64,000 nt of DNA from Cellulomonas sp. WB94 (GTDB lineage Bacteria > Actinomycetota > Actinomycetes > Actinomycetales > Cellulomonadaceae): NCBI RefSeq assembly GCF_003115775.1, contig NZ_QEES01000002.1, positions 2,418,001 through 2,482,000 on the forward strand. Reading direction: 5' to 3'. The notes beneath the pieces are model-generated. The model saw only the letters and a program-made list of their open reading frames with translations. It was not told the DNA's origin and ran no database searches. The position numbers and the translations under genes are program-made. Positions 1-10,780 of this stretch are shown one piece after another (the stretch's first letter is position 1; each line of letters begins with the position of its first letter).

Positions 1-77
1 TCCAGGTCGGCCCCGACGTGATCGACTCGACCGTCTTCGCCCGCCTTGCCGATGCTCGACGACAACTTGCCAGCTGA
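1..77 (+). CDS. atpH: ATP synthase delta subunit, C-terminal end (partial)
   Basis: Only the last 24 codons are present; the gene begins outside the window. The readable end contains VIDSTVFARL followed by an Arg-rich tail and a TGA at 75-77. This matches the end of the delta (OSCP) subunit, where the protein links the F1 head to the peripheral stalk. Its position 78 bases before atpA is the normal order of the F1 operon. The identification rests on this short end and the context. Confidence 0.85.
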   Translation, partial: QVGPDVIDSTVFARLADARRQLAS

Positions 78-155
78 CGCGCCGCGCGCCGCGCGCGACG
101 TCCCACGAACACGTTTGACCGTACGCACCGCGTGCGCCACGACAGGAGAAGAGCA

Positions 156-1784
156 ATGGCTGAGCTGACGATCCGGCCGGAGGACATCCGCGCTGCGCTG
201 GACAGCTTCGTGAAGTCCTACGAGCCGACCCGAGCTGTCTCCGAGGAGGTGGGCCGTGTCAGCCTCGCCGGCGACGGCATCGCCCAGGTCGAAGGCCTGC
301 CGGGCGCGATGGCCAACGAGCTGCTGCGCTTCGAGGACGGCACGCTCGGCCTCGCGCTGAACCTCGACGTCCGCGAGATCGGCGTCGTCGTCCTCGGTGA
401 GTTCACCGGCATCGAGGAGGGCCAGGAGGTCCGCCGGACCGGCGAGGTCCTCTCGGTCCCCGTCGGTGACGGCTACCTCGGACGGGTCGTCGACCCGCTC
501 GGCCACCCGATCGACGGGCTCGGCGACGTCGAGACCCACAGCCGTCGTGCGCTCGAGCTGCAGGCTCCCGGCGTCATGGACCGCAAGAGCGTCCACGAGC
601 CGCTGCAGACCGGCCTCAAGGCCATCGACGCGATGATCCCGATCGGTCGCGGCCAGCGCCAGCTCATCATCGGCGACCGCCAGACCGGCAAGACCGCGAT
701 CGCGATCGACACGATCATCAACCAGAAGGCCAACTGGGCGACGGGCGACCCCCAGAAGCAGGTCCGCTGCATCTACGTCGCGATCGGCCAGAAGGGCTCG
801 ACGATCGCGGCCGTGCGTGCCTCGCTCGAGGAGGCCGGAGCGCTCGAGTACACGACGATCGTCGCGGCCCCCGCGTCCGACCCTGCCGGCTTCAAGTACC
901 TCGCGCCGTACACGGGCTCGGCCATCGGCCAGCACTGGATGTACGAGGGCAAGCACGTCCTCATCGTCTTCGACGACCTGTCCAAGCAGGCCGAGGCCTA
1001 CCGCGCCGTGTCGCTGCTGCTGCGGCGCCCGCCGGGCCGCGAGGCGTACCCCGGTGACGTCTTCTACCTGCACTCCCGCCTGCTCGAGCGTTGTGCCAAG
1101 CTCTCGGACGCGCTCGGCGCGGGTTCCATGACGGGCCTTCCCGTCATCGAGACCAAGGCGAACGACGTCTCGGCGTACATCCCGACGAACGTCATCTCGA
1201 TCACCGACGGCCAGATCTTCCTGCAGTCGGACCTGTTCAACGCCGACCAGCGGCCGGCCGTGGACGTCGGCATCTCGGTCTCGCGCGTCGGCGGCGCGGC
1301 CCAGGTCAAGGCCATGAAGCAGGTCTCCGGGACGCTCAAGCTCGACCTCGCGCAGTTCCGCTCGCTCGAGGCCTTCGCGATGTTCGCCTCGGACCTCGAT
1401 GCCGCCTCCCGCGCGCAGCTGACCCGTGGTGCACGCCTCATGGAGCTGCTGAAGCAGGGCCAGTTCAACCCGTACCCGGTCGAGGACCAGGTCGCGGCGA
1501 TCTGGGCGGGCACCAAGGGCAAGCTCGACGACGTCCCGATCGCCGACGTCCGGCGCTTCGAGACCGAGCTCCTCGACCACCTGCGGCGCAACAGCGACGT
1601 GCTGACGACGATCGAGTCGTCGGGCAAGCTCGAGGCCGACACCGAGGCGGCACTGGGCGCGGCGGTCGACGACTTCCGCAACGGCTTCCTCAAGGGTGAC
1701 GGGTCGCCGCTCGTCGGTGGCGACGTCGCCGACGAGGCGGTCGAGATCGACCAGGAGCAGATCGTCCGGCAGAAGAAGGCCTGA
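156..1784 (+). CDS. atpA: F1Fo ATP synthase subunit alpha
   Basis: This 542-residue protein is the non-catalytic nucleotide-binding subunit of the F1 head (alpha3beta3), working at the inner face of the membrane. The Walker A motif GDRQTGKT is at residues 173-180, and the length is normal for actinobacteria. I chose the ATG at 156 because AGGAG lies at 144-148, seven bases upstream; an in-frame GTG at 132 would add eight unconserved residues and has no better site. The C-terminus is acidic, then ends in a short basic run. The stop is two bases before the atpG start, so the genes are co-transcribed. Confidence 0.98.
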   Translation: MAELTIRPEDIRAALDSFVKSYEPTRAVSEEVGRVSLAGDGIAQVEGLPGAMANELLRFEDGTLGLALNLDVREIGVVVLGEFTGIEEGQEVRRTGEVLSVPVGDGYLGRVVDPLGHPIDGLGDVETHSRRALELQAPGVMDRKSVHEPLQTGLKAIDAMIPIGRGQRQLIIGDRQTGKTAIAIDTIINQKANWATGDPQKQVRCIYVAIGQKGSTIAAVRASLEEAGALEYTTIVAAPASDPAGFKYLAPYTGSAIGQHWMYEGKHVLIVFDDLSKQAEAYRAVSLLLRRPPGREAYPGDVFYLHSRLLERCAKLSDALGAGSMTGLPVIETKANDVSAYIPTNVISITDGQIFLQSDLFNADQRPAVDVGISVSRVGGAAQVKAMKQVSGTLKLDLAQFRSLEAFAMFASDLDAASRAQLTRGARLMELLKQGQFNPYPVEDQVAAIWAGTKGKLDDVPIADVRRFETELLDHLRRNSDVLTTIESSGKLEADTEAALGAAVDDFRNGFLKGDGSPLVGGDVADEAVEIDQEQIVRQKKA

Positions 1785-1786
1785 GG

Positions 1787-4238
<2,452 letters not shown>

Positions 4239-4299
4239 CCCCGTAGGTCCTCGATCCCGTCCCGGAACCCGCGTTCCGGCAATCCCTAAGGAGTCCCGC

Positions 4300-4578
4300 A
4301 TGGCTGACCTCGAGGTCGACCTGGTCGCTGCTGACGGCAAGATCTGGTCGGGTCGCGCCCGGCTCGTGAGTGCGCCCGCCGCCGACGGCGAGATCGGCAT
4401 CCTTGTGGGCCACACGCCCGTGCTGACGGTCCTGCGACGCGGCGAGCTGCGCGTGAAGACGTCGGACGGCGAGGCGCTGCGATGGATGGTCGACGGCGGG
4501 TTCCTGTCCGTCGACTCCGACCAGGTGACGGTCGTGGTGGACTCGGTCGAGGCCGCCACGGACACCGCCGCGCACTGA
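4300..4578 (+). CDS. atpC: F1Fo ATP synthase subunit epsilon (short form)
   Basis: A 92-residue epsilon subunit, which sits on the foot of the rotor and restrains ATP hydrolysis. The N-terminal beta-sandwich is complete, including EIGILVGHTPVLTVL. The C-terminal two-helix domain of the longer bacterial form is largely absent: only about ten residues follow the last strand. Short forms are common in actinobacteria, so this is a lineage trait rather than a truncation. A clear AAGGAG at 4288-4293 precedes the ATG by six bases. It closes the atp operon. Confidence 0.95.
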   Translation: MADLEVDLVAADGKIWSGRARLVSAPAADGEIGILVGHTPVLTVLRRGELRVKTSDGEALRWMVDGGFLSVDSDQVTVVVDSVEAATDTAAH

Positions 4579-4588
4579 CGGTCCGGCC

Positions 4589-5014
4589 GTGACGGGTGCT
4601 CATGCTGCGCTCGTGCTCGGTGCTGTCGTGCTGCTGGTGCTCGGCGTGCTGGCCCTGGGCGCGTCGCGGGTGCGGACGCTGTCGCATCGCGTCGGTTCGT
4701 TCGAGTGCGCGTTCAGCCGTGCGACCGACCCGAACGCACCGTGGATCGCCGGGATCGGCCAGTACGGCGCTGAGAGCCTGTACTGGTGGCGCTGGTGGTC
4801 GCTGGCCCCGCGTCCGACCCGGTCGTGGCTGCGGTCGGGCATGCTCGTCCTCGAGCACCACGCGGTCGCGGACGCGCGTGGCTACGAGGGGCAGCTCGTG
4901 GTGCGTTGTCGGACCGACGACGACGCGTTCGACCTGCTGATGTCCGCCGAGGCGTATGCAGGACTGGCGTCATGGCTCGAGGCCGCGCCGCCGGCAGCCC
5001 GTCACGTCATCTGA
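4589..5014 (+). CDS. DUF2550 family membrane protein
   Basis: A 141-residue protein starting with GTG ten bases after the atpC stop. One N-terminal membrane helix (residues 6-25) is followed by a cytoplasmic domain containing SHRVGSFECAF and the aromatic-rich segment SLYWWRWWSLAPRPTRSW. This matches the DUF2550 family, which in actinobacteria is regularly found right after atpC. The function is unknown. The gap to atpC suggests read-through from the atp operon. Its stop codon lies in the first of three 16-base direct repeats. Confidence 0.85.
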   Translation: MTGAHAALVLGAVVLLVLGVLALGASRVRTLSHRVGSFECAFSRATDPNAPWIAGIGQYGAESLYWWRWWSLAPRPTRSWLRSGMLVLEHHAVADARGYEGQLVVRCRTDDDAFDLLMSAEAYAGLASWLEAAPPAARHVI

Positions 5015-5050
5015 CGGACACGTCATCTGAAGGACACGTCATCTGAAGGA
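5003..5050 (+). repeat. Three 16-base tandem direct repeats between DUF2550 gene and nucS
   Basis: The unit CACGTCATCTGA plus c/a and GGA is repeated at 5003-5018, 5019-5034 and 5035-5050. Copies 2 and 3 are identical; copy 1 has one mismatch. The first copy holds the stop codon of the upstream gene. The last copy ends in AAGGA and, with the next bases, makes the AAGGAGG ribosome site of nucS. Confidence 0.95.
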
Positions 5051-5057
5051 GGGGTCG

Positions 5058-5753
5058 ATGCGGCTCGTCGTCGCCCGGTGCTCCGCCCGCTACTCCGGGC
5101 GCCTCAACGCCCACCTCCCGTTGGCGACCCGGCTCGTGCTCGTGAAGGCCGACGGCAGCGTGCTGCTGCACTCGGACGGCGGGTCCTACAAGCCGCTCAA
5201 CTGGATGAGCCCGCCGTGCACGCTGGCCATCGGTTCGCCCGATGACGACGCTACCGAGCGCGGCGCCGCCGAGGTCTGGACGGTGCAGCACACCAAGAGC
5301 GACGACCGGCTCGTCATCGAGGTCCACGAGGTGCTGCACGACTCGGCGCACGAGCTCGGGGTCGACCCGGGCCTGGTGAAGGACGGGGTCGAGGCGCACC
5401 TCCAGGAGCTGCTCGCGGCTCAGATCGGGGCGCTCGGGGCCGGGCACACGCTGGTCCGTCGTGAGTTCCCGACGGCCATCGGTCCTGTCGACATCCTTGC
5501 CCGCGACGCGGACGGCGTAGCGGTGGCCGTCGAGATCAAGCGCCGCGGGGACATCGACGGGGTCGAGCAGCTGACCCGTTACCTCGAGCTGCTGAACCGG
5601 GACCCGCATCTCGCGCCGGTGCGCGGGGTGTTCGCCGCCCAGGAGATCAAGCCGCAGGCCAGGGTACTCGCGACCGACCGCGGCATCCTGTGCCTCGTCC
5701 TGGACTACGACGCGATGCGCGGCGTCGACGACGTGGACTCGCGCCTCTTCTGA
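5058..5753 (+). CDS. nucS: Mismatch-specific endonuclease NucS
   Basis: A 231-residue NucS/EndoMS nuclease. In actinobacteria and archaea that lack MutS/MutL it cuts both strands at certain mismatches, so it is a main guard against transition mutations. The N-terminal DNA-binding/dimer domain is followed by a RecB-like nuclease core. D145 lies in GPVDILARD, and E159 and K161 lie in [11 protein letters not shown], giving the D-ExK metal site. The extreme C-terminus is SRLF; a C-terminal LF-type tail contacts the sliding clamp in studied actinobacterial homologues. AAGGAGG at 5046-5052 precedes the ATG. Confidence 0.95.
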   Translation: MRLVVARCSARYSGRLNAHLPLATRLVLVKADGSVLLHSDGGSYKPLNWMSPPCTLAIGSPDDDATERGAAEVWTVQHTKSDDRLVIEVHEVLHDSAHELGVDPGLVKDGVEAHLQELLAAQIGALGAGHTLVRREFPTAIGPVDILARDADGVAVAVEIKRRGDIDGVEQLTRYLELLNRDPHLAPVRGVFAAQEIKPQARVLATDRGILCLVLDYDAMRGVDDVDSRLF

Positions 5754-5820
5754 GGGCGGTGCGCGGCGCTCTGGCGACTGCGGGCTCCGGGACTGTGACC
5801 GAACGGTGACACTCCGCAAC

Positions 5821-5850
5821 TTGACTTGCGCGCGTCTTCAGGCGCATGCT
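5821..5850 (+). promoter_or_regulatory. Putative sigma-70-type promoter of the sugar ABC operon
   Basis: TTGACT at 5821-5826 serves as -35 and CATGCT at 5845-5850 as a weak -10, separated by 18 bases. The LacI-type operator at 5856-5873 lies immediately downstream, where a bound repressor would block transcription. The rest of the 273-base gap between nucS and the binding protein gene shows no gene. Confidence 0.55.
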
Positions 5851-5855
5851 CGAAT

Positions 5856-5873
5856 CATCGAAGCGCTTCGATG
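5856..5873. promoter_or_regulatory. LacI-family operator, 18-base perfect palindrome
   Basis: CATCGAAGCGCTTCGATG is perfectly self-complementary, with the central CG step typical of LacI-family sites. Its core TCGAAGCGCTTCGA matches the site at 10585-10600 in 13 of 14 bases. The likely ligand-controlled repressor is the LacI protein encoded at 9359-10360. Confidence 0.85.
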
Positions 5874-6026
5874 AACGCTTCGGCCGGGACACCGTCGCCC
5901 CGCCAGGCAATCGAGCCAGGTGCTGGGGGACCCCCACCGGACTGATGTTTCCATCGAGTGGAGCCCTCCCCGGGTCGCCCTCTCGAACCGCATGACACGA
6001 TCGAATACTCAATGAGGAGGACGAAG

Positions 6027-7343
6027 ATGGTGCGTTTCAGCAAGCGCCTGGGACTGGTCGCCGCGATCGCGGCGCTCCCGCTCGCGTTGACGGCCTGCAG
6101 CGGGGGCAGCTCGTCGGAGACCTCGGCGGAGGCGACCTCCGGCGCCACGACCCTCAAGCTGTGGCACTACGAGGGCGCCGACAGCGCGATGGGCAAGGCC
6201 TGGAACGAGTCGATCAAGGTCTTCGAGACCGAGCACCCGGGCGTCAAGGTCGAGTTCGAGCAGAAGGCGTTCGAGCAGATCCAGCAGACCGCGGGCATGG
6301 TGCTCAGCTCGGACCAGGGCCCCGACATCATGGAGTACAACAAGGGCAACGCGACCGCAGGCCTGCTCGCCTCGCAGGGGCTCCTCACGGACCTGACGGA
6401 CGTGGCCAAGACGCGCGGCTGGGACACCAAGCTCGCCTCCAGCCTGCAGACGACAGCGCGCTACGACGACAAGGGCGTCATGGGGTCGGGCAGCTGGTAC
6501 GGCGTCCCGAACTACGGCGAGTTCGTCACGGTCTACTACAACAAGGCCATGTTCGCGGCGAACAACATCGCCGTGCCCACGTCCTTCGCCGAGTTCACGG
6601 CAGCCCTCGACACCTTCAAGAACGCTGGGGTCACGCCCCTCGCGATGGCCGGCGCGGAATACCCCGCGGGTCAGCTCTACTACGAGCTCGCGCTCAGCAA
6701 GGCCGACCGCAGCTTCGTCGACTCGTACCAGATGTACAAGGGCAAGGTCGACTTCCAGGCCGACCCGCTGAAGTACGGTGCCGAGACGTTCGACCAGTGG
6801 GTCAGGAAGGGCTACATCGCGACGGACTCCGCGAGCCTCAAGGCTGAGGACGCAGGTCTGAGCTTCATCAACGGCACCTCGCCGATCTTCGTCTCCGGCA
6901 GCTGGTGGTACGGCCGGTTCACGACGGACATCACGGGCTTCGACTGGGGCGTCTTCAACTTCCCGGGCAACAAGCTCAACGCGGGCTCGTCGGGCAACAT
7001 CTGGGTGGTCCCGGCGAAGTCGAAGGCGAAGGACCTCGCGTACGACTTCATCGACATCACGATGCGGCCCGAGATCCAGGCGATCCTCGGCAACAATGGC
7101 GGGCTCCCGGTCGCCGCGACAGCCTCGGACATCACCGACCCGAAGAGCCAGGAGCTCATCACGGCGTTCAACGACGTGCTGGACAACGACGGTCTCGCGT
7201 TCTACCCGGACTGGCCCGTCCCTGGCTACTACGACGTGCTGGTCGCCGGCTTCCAGTCGCTGATCAACCAGTCGAAGTCGCCGCAGGACGTGCTCACGGA
7301 GATCGGCACCGCCTACGACGACGGCGTCGCCAACGCGGGCTGA
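6027..7343 (+). CDS. Sugar ABC transporter substrate-binding lipoprotein (family 1)
   Basis: A 438-residue extracellular binding protein for an oligosaccharide importer. The signal peptide ends in a lipobox, LTAC, near residue 23, so the protein should be anchored to the outer face of the membrane. LKLWHYEGADS opens the mature MalE/UgpB-like fold. GAGGAGG at 6014-6020 is six bases before the ATG at 6027, which decides against the in-frame ATG at 6012. Two permease genes follow and the LacI operator precedes it. The nearby alpha-xylosidase and beta-glucosidase suggest xyloglucan or cello-oligosaccharides as substrate, but the sequence does not prove this. Confidence 0.9.
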   Translation: MVRFSKRLGLVAAIAALPLALTACSGGSSSETSAEATSGATTLKLWHYEGADSAMGKAWNESIKVFETEHPGVKVEFEQKAFEQIQQTAGMVLSSDQGPDIMEYNKGNATAGLLASQGLLTDLTDVAKTRGWDTKLASSLQTTARYDDKGVMGSGSWYGVPNYGEFVTVYYNKAMFAANNIAVPTSFAEFTAALDTFKNAGVTPLAMAGAEYPAGQLYYELALSKADRSFVDSYQMYKGKVDFQADPLKYGAETFDQWVRKGYIATDSASLKAEDAGLSFINGTSPIFVSGSWWYGRFTTDITGFDWGVFNFPGNKLNAGSSGNIWVVPAKSKAKDLAYDFIDITMRPEIQAILGNNGGLPVAATASDITDPKSQELITAFNDVLDNDGLAFYPDWPVPGYYDVLVAGFQSLINQSKSPQDVLTEIGTAYDDGVANAG

Positions 7344-7359
7344 CACCGCACCTGTGCAT

Positions 7360-7396
7360 GCGGGTGGCGCCGACTCCTGGGGTCGGCGCCACCCGC
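7360..7396 (+). terminator. Intercistronic hairpin between binding protein and permease genes
   Basis: A perfect 15-base-pair stem (7360-7374 with 7382-7396) with a 7-base loop starts 17 bases after the binding protein stop codon. It has no T tract. Such hairpins usually stabilise the upstream message or partly terminate, giving more binding protein than permease. That role is inferred. Confidence 0.7.
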
Positions 7397-7446
7397 GCAG
7401 CCGCACGCGAGCAGCACCTGAGACCCGATCGGGAGGGACGAGCGAC

Positions 7447-8403
7447 ATGACGACAGCGGTGCAGGCGCCGACACAGGCGTCCGGCGCGACAGCGCGCCGA
7501 CGGCGCAAGCGGACGGGACAGCTCAGCTACTGGCCCTACCTGCTGCCCGGCGGGATCTTGTTCGTCGGGGTGATCCTCGTCCCGTTCGTCATGAACCTCT
7601 ACTTCAGCATGACGAAGTGGGCCGGCATCGGTGACCCGAAGTGGGTCGGGCTCAAGAACTACTCACGGCTCCTCCAGGACGACACGTTCTGGCTGTCATT
7701 CCGCAACTCCATAGCGATGATCGTGGCCATGGTCGTCATCCCGACCATCCTCGGCCTGCTCCTCGCCTCGGTGCTCTTCGACTACCTGGGACGCCGGTTC
7801 CCCGGCCGGGTCGCCAGTACCTTGCGGGCGACCTACTACCTCCCGCAGATCCTGCCCGTTGCCGTCGCCGGCATCCTGTGGGGCTGGATCCTCAACCCCC
7901 AGACCGGCGCCCTGAACGTGATCCTGCGCCGAATCGGCCTCGACTCGCTCGCGCTCAACTGGCTGGGCGACACGAAGACCGCCCTGCCGACCGTCATGCT
8001 GGTCATGATCTGGGTGCAGATCGGCTACCCGGTGGTCATCTTCATGGCGGCGCTCCAGCGGGTCGACCCCGAGCTGTACGAGGCCGCCGAGCTCGACGGT
8101 GCCGGGTGGATGGACCGGTTCCGGGCGATCACCCTGCCGCAGATCAAGCCGGAGACGTTCGTCGTGACGCTGACGTGCACGATCGCGGCGCTCAAGGTCT
8201 TCGGCCCGATCTACGTGCTCACCAAGGGTGGCCCGGAGAACACGACGAACGTGCCGTCGTACTTCTCGTACCAGAACTTCTTCCCCAAGTCCCAGGTCGG
8301 CTACGGTGCGGCGATCGCGACCGTCCTGACCCTCATCGTCATCGTCGTCGCCGCCGTGTTCATGCGGGCGCAAGCGGCGAGCGAGCGCAAGGAGGGCCGC
8401 TGA
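7447..8403 (+). CDS. Sugar ABC transporter permease (MalF/UgpA type)
   Basis: A 318-residue inner-membrane permease with six predicted membrane segments and a basic N-terminal tail (ARRRRKRTG). The EAA loop that contacts the ATPase is visible as EAAELDGAGWMDRFRAITLP. GGGAGG at 7431-7436 precedes the chosen ATG; the longer open frame upstream runs through the hairpin at 7360-7396 and is not coding. It pairs with the next permease. No ATPase is encoded here, so the system probably uses a shared MsiK-type ATPase encoded elsewhere, as is usual in actinobacteria. Confidence 0.92.
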   Translation: MTTAVQAPTQASGATARRRRKRTGQLSYWPYLLPGGILFVGVILVPFVMNLYFSMTKWAGIGDPKWVGLKNYSRLLQDDTFWLSFRNSIAMIVAMVVIPTILGLLLASVLFDYLGRRFPGRVASTLRATYYLPQILPVAVAGILWGWILNPQTGALNVILRRIGLDSLALNWLGDTKTALPTVMLVMIWVQIGYPVVIFMAALQRVDPELYEAAELDGAGWMDRFRAITLPQIKPETFVVTLTCTIAALKVFGPIYVLTKGGPENTTNVPSYFSYQNFFPKSQVGYGAAIATVLTLIVIVVAAVFMRAQAASERKEGR

Positions 8404-8404
8404 C

Positions 8405-9301
8405 ATGGCTGCCGACGTCCTCGTCCTGGACCCTGCGGGTCCGTCACCGGTCGCCGCACGCCGACCGCGCGACCGGTTCCACCGTGGCGCGCTGCGCTGG
8501 GTCGTCCTGGCCCTGACGGTGCTCGTCGCGCTCGCCATGATGGTGCCGTTCGTGATCATGGTCCTCAACGCGTTCAAGTCGCCCGCCGAGTACTCCGCCA
8601 ACGGTCCGCTGAGCCTGCCCAGCAAGCTGTACACCGACGGTCTCGTGAACTTCTGGAACCGCGTCAACTTCCCGGAGAAGCTCGTCAACTCGATCGTCAT
8701 CAGCGGCGCGGTCGCTCTGCTCGGGACGGTGGTGTCGTTGCTCAACGCGTACGCGCTGGGCATCGGGCGCGTCCGCGGCCGGCTGTGGATCGTCGCGATC
8801 TTCCTGTTCGCGAACATGCTGCCGCAGGAGGCGCTGATCTACCCGCTCTACTACCTCGCGAAGGCGACCGGGCTCTACAACAACCAGCTGTCGGTGATCA
8901 TCATCTTCACGGTCATCCAGAGCGCGTTCGGGACCTACCTGCTGTCGTCGGTGTTCGGGACGTTCCCGCCGTCGATCCTCGAGGCCGCGGCGCTCGACGG
9001 CGCGAGCCGCTGGCAGGTCCTGTGGCGCGTCGTCTTCCCGATCAGCCGTCCGACGCTGTCGGTGCTGGTCATCTTCTTCTTCATCTGGACGTGGAACGAG
9101 TTCTTCATCCCGCTCGTCATGCTCATCGACAACCGCACCCAGACGATCCCGGTGGCGCTCGCGTCGCTGCAGGGCGACCGCCTCATGGACGCACCGACGA
9201 TCAACGCCGGCTCGCTCATCAGCCTGCTGCCGGCGGTCATCTTCTTCCTGATCTTCCAGCGCACGCTCACCCGGGGGATCACGGCCGGTGCGGTGAAGTA
9301 G
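8405..9301 (+). CDS. Sugar ABC transporter permease (MalG/UgpE type)
   Basis: A 298-residue partner permease beginning one base after the stop of the previous gene, so translation is coupled. About six membrane segments are predicted, and the EAA loop reads EAAALDGASRWQVLWRVVFP. With the preceding permease it forms the membrane channel of the importer served by the lipoprotein at 6027-7343. A LacI regulator gene follows convergently 57 bases away; a weak 7-base-pair stem (9333-9339 with 9354-9360) lies at the junction. Confidence 0.92.
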   Translation: MAADVLVLDPAGPSPVAARRPRDRFHRGALRWVVLALTVLVALAMMVPFVIMVLNAFKSPAEYSANGPLSLPSKLYTDGLVNFWNRVNFPEKLVNSIVISGAVALLGTVVSLLNAYALGIGRVRGRLWIVAIFLFANMLPQEALIYPLYYLAKATGLYNNQLSVIIIFTVIQSAFGTYLLSSVFGTFPPSILEAAALDGASRWQVLWRVVFPISRPTLSVLVIFFFIWTWNEFFIPLVMLIDNRTQTIPVALASLQGDRLMDAPTINAGSLISLLPAVIFFLIFQRTLTRGITAGAVK

Positions 9302-9358
9302 CGGGACGGCGAGTCGGTGACGTCGGCTCGGAGAGCCGCGGTCGACCGATCGAGCGGC

Positions 9359-10360
9359 TCAGTCCAGCATTGCCGTGCTCTGGCGTTCGGTCAGGACCGG
9401 GAGCAGCAGGCGCGTCTCGGCCGGTTGTTCGCCCTCGACCCGAGCCATCGCCATCTCCACGGCAACGCGTCCGATCACATGTGCAGGGATGTCCACCGAG
9501 GTGAGGGGGAGCGGTTGTCCGACGGCGACGTCTTCCGGGCACACGGCGACGAGGGAGATGTCGTCGGGAACGCGGCGGCCGCGTTCGCGCAGCGTCGCGA
9601 TGACGGCCGGCAGCGCGACCTCGTTGTGCACCACGAGTGCGGTGACGTCGGGCATGCTCGCGAGGACCTCGTCGACGGCGGCGATCGCTCCTGTGTGCGA
9701 CGACTCGCAGGACACGGCGACCGAGACGAGGGCGAGCTCCCGGGACTCGGCCGTGAACCCCCGCAGCATGCGGTCCGCGTAGGACGTGTGGCGCTCGAGG
9801 ACGGCCCGGGGCGAACCGAGCAGGGCGATCCGCCGGTGCCCGAGCCGCGCAAGGTGCCTCACCGCGACCCGTCCCGCGGCGTCGAAGTCGAGGTCGACGC
9901 ACGACAAGCCCGCGGAGTCGCGGGGCAGGCCGATCAGCACGGCCGGCTGGCGCAGCCCGACCAGGACGGGGACGCGAGGGTCGTCGGCCTCGATGTCCAT
10001 CATGATCAGCGCGTCGACCATCGAGCCGTCGGCGACGCGTTCGAGCCCGGTGGCGTCGTCCTGCGTGAGAAGCAGCACGTCGTGGTCGAAGGTTCGGGCG
10101 GCCGTGACGACGCCGGTCACGAACTGCATGATGACGCTGACGTTCACGTCGACCCGCAGCGGCGCCATGAGCCCGATGACATTCGTGCGGCTCGACGCGA
10201 GTGCGCGTGCGCCGGCATGCGGCCGGTAGGCCAGGTCGCGGATGCTGCGCTCGACGCGGAGGCGCGTTGCCGCGGAGATGGGGCGCTTTCCGGAGAGCAC
10301 GTACGAGACCGTCGAGGTCGACACCCCAGCCGCTCGCGCCACGTCGTCGATCGTTGCCAC
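9359..10360 (-). CDS. LacI-family transcriptional repressor
   Basis: A 333-residue regulator. The helix-turn-helix occupies residues 2-22 (ATIDDVARAAGVSTSTVSYV) and is followed by the hinge and a periplasmic-binding-protein-like sugar sensor domain. I chose the GTG at 10360 because it gives the canonical LacI N-terminus; the open frame runs 111 codons further upstream without family similarity. A TAAGGT box at 10434-10439 may be its -10. It lies between the ABC operon and the divergent xylosidase operon, both of which carry matching palindromes, so it most likely represses both and is released by a xyloglucan-derived sugar. Confidence 0.92.
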   Translation of the reverse strand: MATIDDVARAAGVSTSTVSYVLSGKRPISAATRLRVERSIRDLAYRPHAGARALASSRTNVIGLMAPLRVDVNVSVIMQFVTGVVTAARTFDHDVLLLTQDDATGLERVADGSMVDALIMMDIEADDPRVPVLVGLRQPAVLIGLPRDSAGLSCVDLDFDAAGRVAVRHLARLGHRRIALLGSPRAVLERHTSYADRMLRGFTAESRELALVSVAVSCESSHTGAIAAVDEVLASMPDVTALVVHNEVALPAVIATLRERGRRVPDDISLVAVCPEDVAVGQPLPLTSVDIPAHVIGRVAVEMAMARVEGEQPAETRLLLPVLTERQSTAMLD

Positions 10361-10554
10361 CGTGCGCCTGTCTGCTCGGTCGTGCGTCCGGCCGGGTGGC
10401 CGCCGCCTGGCGCGTCGGGGCGCCTCCGCGCCTACCTTAGCGCCGAGAATGGCCCCGAGAGGGACCAGCGTGGTGCGCGACAGATCGATTCGACGCGCAA
10501 GCGGTTCGACGGCCAAGTGGGGGATCCGATGCCCACTTTCATGGGACTCCGTCC

Positions 10555-10584
10555 TGGACATGATCGAGCGGGACGCTCTAGGAT
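10555..10584 (+). promoter_or_regulatory. Promoter of the alpha-xylosidase operon
   Basis: TGGACA at 10555-10560 and TAGGAT at 10579-10584 are separated by 18 bases, a good -35/-10 pair. The operator at 10585-10600 begins at the next base and covers the expected transcription start. An incomplete operator-like half (cgcaagcggttcgac, 10496-10510) lies further upstream. Confidence 0.7.
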
Positions 10585-10600
10585 GTCGAAACGCTTCGAC
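10585..10600. promoter_or_regulatory. LacI-family operator at the xylosidase promoter
   Basis: GTCGAAACGCTTCGAC is a palindrome apart from one base pair and shares the core TCGAARCGCTTCGA with the site at 5856-5873. Its position just after the -10 box mirrors the arrangement at the transporter operon. Confidence 0.82.
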
Positions 10601-10606
10601 GATGAG

Positions 10607-10780
10607 ATGAGCGAACAGCGGGAGCCATGGCGCGTGCTGCCCCTGCACAGCTTCACTGCCGATCCGCGCACCGTCGTGCTGGCCGGCATGCATCGAGACC
10701 TGCTCACAGGTACTGACACCACGGGCGCGGTCGACCTCGGACCCGAGGACGCCATCGCGCTGATCGAGAGGACGTCATGA
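10607..10780 (+). CDS. 57-residue leader protein before the alpha-xylosidase; possible GH42-like C-terminal remnant
   Basis: A short open frame starts 16 bases after the expected transcription start and overlaps the xylosidase ATG by four bases (ATGA), so it would be translated and coupled. The ATG at 10583 lies inside the -10 box, so 10607 is preferred; no strong ribosome site is seen. The sequence holds DLLTGTDTTGAVDLGPEDA, which resembles the last beta-strands of GH42-type beta-galactosidases. It may be what is left after an internal deletion, or a small leader. I cannot assign a function with confidence. Confidence 0.5.
   Translation: MSEQREPWRVLPLHSFTADPRTVVLAGMHRDLLTGTDTTGAVDLGPEDAIALIERTS

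Noticed and set aside
9333-9360. Bidirectional terminator between the permease and LacI genes
   Set aside because: Only a 7-base-pair stem with a 14-base loop and no T tract; too weak to list as a feature.
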